The notes beneath the pieces are model-generated. The model made no database searches, was not told where the DNA came from, and was given only the letters and a program-made list of their open reading frames with translations. Position numbers and translations under genes: made by a program. A DNA stretch of 64,000 nucleotides from Styela clava (taxonomy: Eukaryota > Chordata > Ascidiacea > Stolidobranchia > Styelidae), in NCBI RefSeq assembly GCF_964204865.1, contig NC_135261.1, forward strand, positions 4,340,001 to 4,404,000, given 5' to 3'. Shown here piece by piece: positions 20,978 through 30,114 of this stretch (position 1 is the first letter of the stretch; the number at the start of each line of letters is the position of its first letter).

Positions 20978-23036
20978 ATGGGTAACAACAAGTCAGTACC
21001 GGATCTCGTGATAGACGGTGATGTCATCAACGCTATGTGCAGCGATAATCCGGACGTGAAATGCATTTTGATTGAACCAGAAGATGTCATCGAAATTCAA
21101 ATAAAGTCAACAGTGAAGGGAGACGATCTAAATAACGTCTGTAAAATAATCCGCATAACCCGAAACCTGCGGAGGCTCATCATGCCAAAAATTTTACCTA
21201 TTGCGCAATCGCTCAACAAAGTTCTGGATGCTATTCTCGAACGCCGTTGGTACGCTACCCCGGTAAGTACGATTTTTTACGACGTCAAACGTAGTTATAT
21301 GACTGTGTGAATTGGGGCGCTAGACGGGGTGGCAGTATTTTGAAAATGAAAATAAAAACAAAGCAAATAAAAACAGCCACCGATGTCTAACAATATCTTA
21401 AAGAATCTCTCCGCAGACTTGCTTTGCTGTACTGTTAAGTTATCCAAGCTATACAAAATGCGCATTTTCATCTCGGTTGATTCATTTGATGGAAGGATTA
21501 TTGGTAGTAAGCCAGAAAACGTCCAGTTTTTCAGTAAATTGTTCAAGAATAGTAAAAAATTGTCTTGGTAAAGTTGTAAAAATTTATGTCTCGCCGCAAA
21601 ATTGCAGTTAAAAAAATGTTGATAATTTCGTGTAGGACAATTTTATTTATTTATTTATCATGGTCTAAATCTGCCTTGTAGGCCCAGTATCGCGGATAGT
21701 AAACTTAAATGCCGATCCAAAAAAATGTATCTCTGCTGTCAGCCAATGTCTTCCTAGTTAAGATACCCGTAAACCTACTAGCATAATCCTTTATCCTAAA
21801 AATTCACGTTTTAGATTCGTTATATCGATTTGAGTGCCAGTATTGATGTAGATGCAGCAGCAGCCCGAAAATTACGTCGCATTCTGGAAAATCCTGGCGT
21901 CAGAAATCTCATTCTGAAAGACTGCGATATGAATGCTGGAGCTTTATCAGAAATATTTGAAGGATATCGTACAGGCGTAATTGGACGGGTAGGTCATACC
22001 AACGTCATGACGTTGGGTTGCATAATGTATCTTTCTTGTAGCTAAAATTTGTAATTCACTCAACTTAAAACTGTACTTGGATGTCATAATACATAAACTC
22101 AACATTTTGGCCTAGTTTCACGGCGATGCAGGGAGTATTTCAATGAAAATACAAAAAAAAAAAGATTTAAAACTAGCCCTTGTTTTAAAACAGACTGTTT
22201 TTTCGAATTGATAAAAAACAAAACCCTAGTAGTTTGATTTTAACATAATGCTTTTTTATACCTTGCTACAGGAATTGGACGTGAGCGGTTATGAATTATC
22301 TCCGAAAATGGTTCTTTACAATCAGGATGTTCTATTCTGCGGCCAAGTGAAATGGACAAGATGGAGTATGTATTCCCATTATGCCTTATATACTGGCAAA
22401 TATTTTGTTGCCAATAACTGACGACTTTCAATGGGGGCCGTGGCTATTACTACAAGATACGCAGACTTTTAATTTAATGTTTATACAGATAAATTATATA
22501 ACAATATAATATACTTTATGTTACACACCTTGCCATGAACCGGTTCTAGGGAAATTCGCCATAGCAAATCTCGCCGCAGGAAATTTCATCGCATAGTAAA
22601 ACCGCCGCAAGAGCATTTTTCTGTAAAACATGTTTTTGAAGTACCTTATTATTTAAAAAAGATTCGTTATTTAAGAGCATACCCTAACCCTACGACGAGA
22701 TTTCCTGCGGCAAATTTTCCGTATACGCCATGGACCCGCCTCGCCTATTGGCAAATTAACACTCCTGTGACGGTCCCGGCAATCACCATTTATATTGAAT
22801 TTGTTTTTTGGCGATACATACGGCTCATAATTTCTCTTATCCCGATTGAATGAATATGAGGCAAGTGCCATTACTTGTTATACAAGTAAACACACGCGAT
22901 CGAACAAAATGCATGGTATTTTTGCAACTCATTACGTCATTAAATTATTTTTCTTTTTTGCATTGAAGTGGGGAAAGGCACCGGCAGCGGCGAAGCTCTA
23001 GAACTCAACAACTTTCCTCCAGCCTACGAAAACTAA
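20978..23036 (+). CDS. LRR-like small protein, copy 1, N-myristoylation motif and PPxY tail
   Basis: Exons 20978-21262, 21815-21988, 22272-22365, 22969-23036 encode about 206 residues. Splice sites are all GT/AG and phases join. The ATG follows an AT-rich leader and gives MGNNKS, a good N-myristoylation motif (Gly2, Ser6). Residues ~95-150 look like ribonuclease-inhibitor-type leucine-rich repeats (RNLILKDCDMNAGALSEIFE; then ELDVSGYELSPK), and the N-terminal half has weaker helix/strand units (NVCKIIRITRNLRRLIMPK). There is no transmembrane segment. The C-terminus ends FPPAYEN, containing PPxY, a WW-domain ligand motif. The closest relative is the gene at 26610-29026. AATAAA at 23079-23084 fits a polyadenylation signal. 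It is followed 1.2 kb later by a 7-TM gene, a pairing repeated in the second module. Function unknown; a membrane-tethered cytoplasmic adaptor is an inference. I do not recognise the family by name. Confidence 0.8.
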
Positions 23037-23078
23037 GACACCAATTGGTCATAAAAGAGAAAAAAAGTGTATATAAAT

Positions 23079-23084
23079 AATAAA
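23079..23084 (+). terminator. Polyadenylation signal of LRR-like copy 1
   Basis: AATAAA lies 43 bases after the stop codon. In copy 2 the equivalent place reads ATATAAAAAA, so the canonical hexamer is lost there. Confidence 0.5.
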
Positions 23085-23094
23085 CTGACTGAAC

Positions 23095-23366
23095 CAGTGG
23101 TTCTTGAACTTTTTGAGCCGCACCCCCTTTGTCAATTCTTGCGCTCCACCTCTAAAATAACTAGCTAAAAATAAGCTAAAAATAACAGATAGTAGGGCAA
23201 AAGTATGTTTATTTAAAAAACACGTTTGAAATGCGTGGATGAAATGTAAATAATGACATAAATGAAAAATTTTAGAACCAAGCAAAATTCTAAAATAAGG
23301 TGGGCAGTTTTACGCCCCCTCAAAAATTGTCTTTGCGGGGTGCTCCCCACTCTTTGAGAACGACTG
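23095..23366. mobile_element. hAT-type MITE shared by both modules, copy 1
   Basis: Starts CAGTGGTTCTTGAACTTTTT and ends CTCTTTGAGAACGACTG. The right flank GCCTAAAA corresponds to the left flank GACTAAAA of the copy at 29081, which restores a plausible 8-bp duplication. It lies just after the LRR-like gene. Confidence 0.7.
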
Positions 23367-23567
23367 GCCTAAAATCTAAATATACTGAAACTGGGTCTGT
23401 GAGATGAATGTTTCCAAGAATCACAAAGAAGTGTCGAATGAGAACTTGGCCAATTAACATGAAGTCGTGTATTTTACCGTGGATTTTCCATAAACATATA
23501 TGTACAACATATATGTACATACAATTGTCATGGGTTCAAATGTACGTGGGTTCAGATGTAATGGAAC

Positions 23568-23635
23568 CACTAATTAGAGGTGCGGTGACGAGCGTATTCC
23601 AAACGCTTAGCGCGATACCACCGATCTTCCATAAA
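23568..23635 (-). repeat. SINE remnant shared with 36985-37085
   Basis: TTAGAGGTGCGGTGACGAGC and GCGTATTCCAAACGCTTAGC match the SINE head. The corresponding position of the second module (36985-37085) also holds a SINE remnant, followed in both by similar unique sequence (ACAATCGGTGA...CTGACAG). Confidence 0.55.
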
Positions 23636-23795
23636 ATTCAATAACAAATGTACCTAACCCATTGTCTCATCAACAATCGGTGAACTGACAGATTGTAACG
23701 AGATTGCAAACGCAGAGTGATATATAGTGCAGTATACGCTTCATACGGCTCCGCGCCATCATGTACGCCACAGGTAGAACCACTGTAACATTTAC

Positions 23796-24007
23796 GGCGC
23801 TCCAGAAGTGTGTGCATCAAAATATGGAGGTAACTAATTTTGTTGGCCTATTTTACACCAAGTAGTATAAAGGGTCTGAAACCTATGAACAGGATGTATA
23901 TTCACTTGGCTAACACGGTCCCCGAACTCGCAATAGAACTAAAATAAAGAAAATCGGAATAAAGTTATGGCCTAACCCTAACCTGGTACACACACTACGG
24001 GAGTACC
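23796..24007. mobile_element. GGYRCTCC-family MITE
   Basis: Starts GGCGCTCCAGAAGTGTGTGC and ends ACTACGGGAGTACC. Flanks ACATTTAC and ACATTTTT match 6/8. It lies upstream of the first 7-TM gene and is absent from the same place in module 2, so it is younger than the duplication or lost there. Confidence 0.7.
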
Positions 24008-24169
24008 ACATTTTTGATATCCTACGTTGTTGTAGAGATTTTTTTCTTTAATAAATTATCATAAATTTTCATCGCTCATCAAATTGCATGATCAGATTAT
24101 AATTTGACGTACATCTAAGCCATATATATATATATATATTGTAACCAGATAAAAATTTTATTCCCTTTC

Positions 24170-24171
24170 AG
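24170..24171 (+). promoter_or_regulatory. Splice acceptor in the leader of 7-TM copy 1
   Basis: TTCCCTTTCAG precedes AAGGCTGACAGG, 40 bases before the ATG. The same acceptor is conserved at 37367-37368. No donor exon is evident, so a 5' leader exon or spliced-leader trans-splicing would supply the 5' end. Confidence 0.5.
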
Positions 24172-24211
24172 AAGGCTGACAGGCAATATAAAAAATATTA
24201 AGAAGACGAAA

Positions 24212-25120
24212 ATGAATTCCACAACAAATAACTCGGGAACAGAACCCGAAGATTTGGTGCTGAAAAGCGGCAACTTGGCAATTTGGTCGCTGAAAATTTC
24301 AATTTCAGCCGGATATTTAATAGCTATGACCTACATTATGATAATGATGATTATTGAAATGTACGTGAACGGAGTTGGCATAGGCAGGAATAAAAGTATT
24401 GGCAAACGTATTGGCGGATTGATAAAAGTAACACGATTAACTTTGGCCATTATTTGCAACCTTAAATTTCTGACTGGTTCGCTATTGAGAGTCATAGTCG
24501 ATGTTTACCATCCAGAATACTGTCATATCCTCTTTAGCTGGACCATTTTCTCAACTTTCCTTGCACTTTTTATCAGCTATTTGACTGTATGGCTGAGACA
24601 TCGAGTAATCTATAACATTCCTGCGATCAAACATTTGACCAATTACATTACACGCATCGTGAGCATATTGGTGATATTCCTAGCTGCGACTATCCAAATC
24701 GGTGATGGCTCAATCGTTATTATTAGTTACCGAATCAAAGTTACACAACACGGATGCCTTGCGGTAGGATCAAAAATACCAATGCAAATTCCGTGGCTGA
24801 TATTCGGCGTTTCGTCTGTTGTAATGCAATTCATGATGCTGGGATTGTTCATTTATCCATTGCAGCGTCATCAGAGAGACATCGGTGGTGACGGAGTCGA
24901 TGATTTAACTCCGGTACTTAAAAGGGCATTGTACACAACTGTGGTATGCTGTGCAAGTGATACTGCTGCTTCTATTTTAGTTATCATTGTTGGAAATTCC
25001 ATTGCAAGTATAAGTATGGAGACTACATTATTTATTAACTTATTGATGATTCTGGTTTGCTTTCCCGAGTGGAAAACAACACTCTTTCCCTGCATTACTA
25101 TGACATCTGAAGTAAATTAA
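24212..25120 (+). CDS. Orphan seven-transmembrane receptor-like protein, copy 1
   Basis: Single coding exon, 302 residues. The N-terminus carries sequons (N2-S-T, N6-N-S), so it is probably extracellular. Seven hydrophobic segments lie at about 27-51, 71-95, 104-127, 144-164, 193-216, 238-261 and 268-286. Cys104 at the top of TM3 and Cys182 in the second extracellular loop could form the standard receptor disulfide. Arg129 (WLRHR) is exactly 25 residues after Cys104, the spacing of C3.25 and R3.50 in rhodopsin-like receptors. The usual DRY, CWxP and NPxxY motifs are missing. The upstream frame is closed by TAA before the ATG, which supports this start. It is the downstream partner of the LRR-like gene in a duplicated module. 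A divergent lineage-specific GPCR is the best reading; ligand and coupling are unknown. A non-receptor 7-TM protein cannot be excluded. Confidence 0.85.
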   Translation: MNSTTNNSGTEPEDLVLKSGNLAIWSLKISISAGYLIAMTYIMIMMIIEMYVNGVGIGRNKSIGKRIGGLIKVTRLTLAIICNLKFLTGSLLRVIVDVYHPEYCHILFSWTIFSTFLALFISYLTVWLRHRVIYNIPAIKHLTNYITRIVSILVIFLAATIQIGDGSIVIISYRIKVTQHGCLAVGSKIPMQIPWLIFGVSSVVMQFMMLGLFIYPLQRHQRDIGGDGVDDLTPVLKRALYTTVVCCASDTAASILVIIVGNSIASISMETTLFINLLMILVCFPEWKTTLFPCITMTSEVN

Positions 25121-25122
25121 AT

Positions 25123-25167
25123 GGCGACCAGAAGTGTGTGCACCAATATGGAAGTAACTAATTTTCA
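25123..25167. mobile_element. Residual MITE at the stop codon of 7-TM copy 1
   Basis: GGCGACCAGAAGTGTGTGCA and ACCAATATGGAAGTAACTAA are the left end of the complete MITE found at the same place after 7-TM copy 2 (38326-38541). The rest has been deleted, and the module flank (AAGTAGAAATGTTTAT) resumes at once. Confidence 0.75.
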
Positions 25168-25216
25168 CGAAGATGAAGTAGAAATGTTTATTAGCTGACT
25201 GCATTTTATTTTATTT

Positions 25217-25490
25217 GATGAGCGCTAGATGCTTCCAGTCACTACTTTCCGTTCTTTTCATATTGGCCTTTGCTACTGCCTTTTTGGATGCGTCCCTTGC
25301 AAATAAGCTTTGCCTACCCCTGCTCTAGTGGCTTATATCTATCTCTCTTTCCGAATTGTGTTTTTGAATTTATTTTTAGTGGTGCTCTATTTTCTCTGCC
25401 ATATTATTTTTTCTTTTAATTGTGTTGTCCCTTTCGTTCAACGATTATTTTGTTTCATTGTGATATAACAATCAGTACTTGTGAGCGAAT
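25217..25490. repeat. ~275-bp duplicated segment, copy 2
   Basis: Near-identical copy of 17037-17320, including the right third of the hAT MITE and its flank up to TCAGTACTTGTGAGC. It lies just downstream of 7-TM copy 1. Confidence 0.75.
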
Positions 25491-26609
25491 AGTTGTTTTG
25501 TGAGGACAATGTCAAGATCTTCTTGGATAGCAAGTAGCTAGATTAGCATCTGCATCTCAGAGGAATTGTTCGAATTTGTCTGGTCGTGGATTTGGCATTC
25601 ATGATATTTGCCTGCCATGAAACTAGTTCCGGCGGCTGTTATTACAATCAAAAAATGCTTGAATGGGTCAATAAATATTTTTGTAGTAGTTTACAGCGAC
25701 TGTTGGGCGCAGTATGCTAAGCGTTGGGATTACGCTCGCCACCGTGCCGTGGTCGGCCATATGATTAAGCCGTCTTATCGACTTTCCTCTCATAATAAGA
25801 ATAAATCCGTGACAAAAGTCAGTGAGGCAACATTAGTTTCAGGCAGCGAGTTTCCAATGACAATAAAACGTAACTACAAAGTTTAAGTAAGATAATTTGA
25901 CACGAAATTGCGATGTGGATCATTTTGCTGACCAAGGATTTGTTAGTCTTGTTGTTGGGCGACTGTCAAATTTTTCTTTTCTACGTTATGAAAGAAGGAC
26001 CCAATCAATTTATGTTCGCTGTACTCACCGCTATCCTTGGTTTTACGAACTCGGTACTCACCCACAAGTTAATAATTATTTGACGCAAACAAACACAATG
26101 CAGAAAGTAACATTTGATCTACACGCTCCGCTTGTGATGTAACGAAATTTCGACATCATTTCATTTGGTTATCTAGACGGGAAAGCTATAAAGTTGGATT
26201 TACTTCTAGGATTAAATAGTCAGTCTTTCAGTTTGACTTATTAGTATATTATAGTATATATGTGACGAGTTGGTCAATAACATTTAAGCTGTTACATTGC
26301 AATGCAGTGTTTACTTTTTGCAGTTTGTTTCATCATCAGTATACAGTCTTTTATTTCGATAAACGTCAATACAGTATATACGACGAGTCAGATCAACAAT
26401 ACGGTAGCTTTCAGTTTACCGTGCGGAACTAAAATAACAAGAGTTATGCAGTCGTGGGGGCGAAGGCAGCCATTTATTTTATAGTATAATATTTGTGAAT
26501 TTTCTGGTAGTCGGAGTCCAAATTTCTAATTCTTAGGCTTTAAATAATTTCATTGTGTGTAGGTTAAAATATTAAACAGGTGCATAAATACATTATATAT
26601 CTTATTGAA
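25491..26609. other. Intermodule stretch with SINE pieces
   Basis: Positions 25700-25800 carry SINE head and tail fragments joined (GCGCAGTATGCTAAGCGTTG; ATGATTAAGCCGTCTTATCG). GATCTACACGCTCCGCTTGT near 26118 matches 20112-20130 upstream of LRR-like copy 1 and marks the module start. A 60-codon frame at 26302 begins with a hydrophobic signal-like stretch but has no support. Confidence 0.45.
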
Positions 26610-29026
26610 ATGGGTAGCAAAAATTCGGTGATAGACGGTGACGTCATCAGCGCAATGTGCAGCGATAACCCCGAGTTGAAATGCATTGTGGTTGAACCAA
26701 ATGATGTCACAGAAATTCAGATAAGCAATGCAGTGAAGGAAAAAGATCTCGAAAACATCTGCAAAATAATCAAAACAGCAGGAAATCTGCAGAAGCTCAC
26801 CATGCCAAAAATGTTACCCGTTGCGGAATACCTCAACCTCGTTCTGGATGCTATTCTCGCACGCTTCGGAAATCCAGTAAGTGTGGTGTTTAACATTGTT
26901 TCGTAGTTATTTGACGTTTATGATTTACCCTATATAGCTAACGCGCAAGCTAAGCGACAATATTTTGAACGTCACATTCATTCACATTTAATATTCGCAT
27001 TTAGATTAGTTCCATCGATTTGAGCGGGAGTACCGACATAGATGCCGATGCAGCCCAAAAACTTCGTCGTGTTTTGAAAAATCCTGGCGTCAAACATCTC
27101 AATCTGGAAGACTGCAATATGAATGCCGAAGCTTTATCAAAATTATTTGAAGGATATCGCGAAGGCGGTATTGGACGGGTAGGTTGGCACTTGGCAGGGA
27201 AAACTGCTATCTATATTGTAATACCGAGAAAAAGTGAAGTATATATAGCGGATATGTATAAAGTATCATCCCCTCCCCCCCCCCCCTGAATTAAATTCAA
27301 ATGGTATGACTTATTCATAGTAATACATGCACAACTGCAATATGTGACTATTTCCATATGCAGGGGCTTTTATTTTATATCAATCGCCCGGATAAAGTTT
27401 TTATTTTTTGGCGTTTGAAACATTGGTTGAACTATATCGTTGTCGCTAGGTGTTGTTTAGTTTTATCAACTCTTCCTACATGACTTGGACGTGAGAGGCA
27501 GCAAAATATCGCCGAAGGTGGTTTTATACAATCAGGATGTTCTATTCTGCGGCCAAGTGAAATGGACGAGATGGAGTAAGTATTATTATAATGCCTTATA
27601 TACGGGCAAATATTTTGTTGCCCGTAACCAGGGCCTAGTATGTGCCCCAGCTTTCCATTTTGGTGGGGTATTTCGAAATTGAGATGGTGGTAAATATTCT
27701 ACTATTAGCAATAAAACTATTTATGATTCCTAAAAAATATGTGTTATGTATTTGGTAGACGATCTACACCCGTGGTCGTCAAACTACGGCCCGCGGGACA
27801 GATCCGGCCCGCGAAACAATATAATCCGGCCCGCGACGCTTCACTGAATTATATTAACAAAACAACTGTATTGACGATTATATTGTTTACGTAACAGAAT
27901 TTGTTTTGAGTTTTTACTTTCTAAAAATATGTGCGACCCGCTAATGACTTGCCACCTTCAATTTTGGCCCGCGAACGACAAAAGTTTGCCGACCCCTGAT
28001 CTACTACACTGATAAATATGCCATAGTATATATATTTGAATACAATTATACTTAAGTTAGGAATGACAGTGTGGCATCACCCCTCAAAATTGAAATTTCA
28101 GGTGGGGGATTGGGTATTCGTACCCTATGGGTGAGTGTAAGGTAATCAATGCCAGAGCCGACGATCTGAGACCCATGGTTATGCCAGTTTTGAGAGATCT
28201 ATTTTATAATGACGTCATACGGCTCCATTGAATTCATTGTGATGTCTTGGTGAACTTTCAGAAAATAATTAAATAGATAAATAGTGACAAATGCCAAATT
28301 TTAGCTACAGGCAAGATACGTACACTAATCAAACAACTAGACTGGACAAAAAAATTAAACGCTCTACTAAAATACCACATGCGCCAGAAAACTCGACGTC
28401 ACAATACCAGTTTTTAGTCCCGAAGGGGATGGGGCATGTCCCAATTAAAAATAAATGAAACATTACGAAGAAATAAATCATTTTTGAAATGAACGGGTCT
28501 GCAAAACAAGGGAATCCGAAAATAGTATAAATCGTAGTAATTCAGTTTAATTTAATTTTGGAACATCCGTGGGCTTTTAAAATGGGTTTAATCCAATTTA
28601 TTACCTAATATACTTGATTAATTGGCACACGTATCTTACCTGTAACCGAAATTTGTCATTCCATGGTGATATAAAAAATATATATTCATGACGTCATAAT
28701 CTATTTTAGAAGTTGGTATTATTTATGACCCCGAATCAAAGTTTACAAAAGCTGGGGAGGGCCTCATGAGGGATAAGGCCCAGGGCCTATATGCGTCTCT
28801 ATCAGGCTCGACATATTGCACAATTACCTGGTTAGCTATACTCAGACGTACCTGGCTAGAAAAAAAATAGCCAGTTTCTCCAAGTGAGGGAGGGGTATTA
28901 TCGGTATAAAACTGTATAAACCTCCACGCAGCTTTTCATAGTTTAATTTAATATTTTTTTCTTCTTTGCATTGCAGTGGGGGAAAATTCCGGGAGCAGCG
29001 AAATTATAGAACTCGGTGAAAACTAA
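26610..29026 (+). CDS. LRR-like small protein, copy 2, shifted exon-3 acceptor
   Basis: Paralogue of 20978-23036. Exons 26610-26876, 27005-27178, 27461-27575, 28977-29026 give about 201 residues. The start MGSKNS keeps the N-myristoylation pattern (Gly2, Ser6). In-frame GTG/ATA codons lie upstream, but the ATG at 26610 aligns with copy 1. The LRR segment is HLNLEDCNMNAEALSKLFEG, then DLDVRGSKISPK. The acceptor homologous to copy 1 exon 3 has changed from CTACAG to CTACAT. The next upstream AG (27459-27460, TTGTTTAG) would splice in frame and add seven residues, FYQLFLH. The C-terminus is shorter (IIELGEN) and lacks the PPxY of copy 1, and the AATAAA is not conserved. Either a functional diverged paralogue or the beginning of decay; the open frame through every exon favours function. 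Confidence 0.7.
27770..27998. mobile_element. 229-bp hAT-type MITE in intron 3 of LRR-like copy 2
   Basis: Starts CCGTGGTCGTCAAACTACGG and ends AAGTTTGCCGACCCCTG. Flanks ATCTACAC and ATCTACTA match 6/8. Same family as 46973-47399 (GGCCCGCGA... motifs at both ends). Absent from intron 3 of copy 1, so it is younger than the duplication. Confidence 0.7.
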
Positions 29027-29080
29027 GACATTGATTGGCCGTAAAAGAGAAGAAAAGTGTATATAAAAAACTGACTAAAA

Positions 29081-29361
29081 CAGTGGTTCTCAAACTTTTT
29101 TAAGTCGCGCCCCTTTTTTAAAATTTGGTTCGCAACCCACCTCAAAAATAATTATTTAACAATAAGCTACAAATAACAGATAGTAACGCAAAAGTACGTT
29201 TTATTCAAAATATACGTTGATGGAATGTAAATAATGAAATAAATAAAAAGTTTTAAAAACAGATAAAATTCTAAAATAAGTCGAGCAGCTTCACGCGCCT
29301 TCAAAAAATTGTCTACGAACATAAAATTATATTTGTGGGGCGCGCCCCACCGTTCGAATGT
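29081..29361. mobile_element. hAT-type MITE shared by both modules, copy 2
   Basis: Starts CAGTGGTTCTCAAACTTTTT right after GACTAAAA. It is homologous along its length to 23095-23366 and at the same distance from the LRR stop codon. Its right terminus has been deleted into flank that matches module 1 (CTGAAATTGGGTCTGT). Confidence 0.7.
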
Positions 29362-30114
29362 AAACCCACTGAAATTGGGTCTGTAAGATACTATCAAATT
29401 AATTTTAAATAAAATTCTCTGAATATTTCCAAGAATTTAAAAGTTTTTAATGAGAACTTGTTAACATAAAGTCGTGTATTTTACCGTGAATTTTCATATA
29501 CATAACTTTTTCAGTATTATTTTACTAATAAAAAATATATATATATGCAAATATTACATCTTCTATTAGCTGTATATAAATAAACGCAATATACTATGGT
29601 ATCAAAACGTTTGCAACCGAGTTGCAATTCAGGTCATAATACTCTACTGCTGAAACTGCTGTTTTTCATAGAGAGCGATACTCGAATATATGGACACGAA
29701 GTCCAAAACGACGTGGTGCGGGTATGCAATCTGTCACAGTAGACCAGTGGTTCCCAACCTTTCTACCCTGGCGGACCGGTAAAATTGAATAAAATGTACT
29801 CGCGTACCGGCAAAAAATTAAAATGAATGGAACATGATATAATAACATATATTTTCGTAATAAATGCATGGAAGGGCACTCACTATGTTTCTAGGTAAAA
29901 AGGCACACAGAAAACTTAACACGAAAAAAATACTATCAAATAATGTGCCAGCCAAAAATTGAAACCGGTGGAACATAAATAAAAAATAACGTAATATATT
30001 TGCGTTATAAAATGTAGTATTGGGCACTCATTATGCGCAAAAAAGACACACCAAAAACATCTAAAATAAAACAGATGTAGCTACCTGCCAAATCATGTAC
30101 AAACACAATCAACT

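Noticed and set aside
20978..25120. LRR-like and 7-TM exons as one fused gene
   Set aside because: The LRR-like gene has its own stop and AATAAA, and the 7-TM frame is closed by TAA upstream of its ATG.
26302..26484. Signal-peptide-bearing 60-codon frame upstream of LRR-like copy 2
   Set aside because: The corresponding upstream region of copy 1 does not preserve it.
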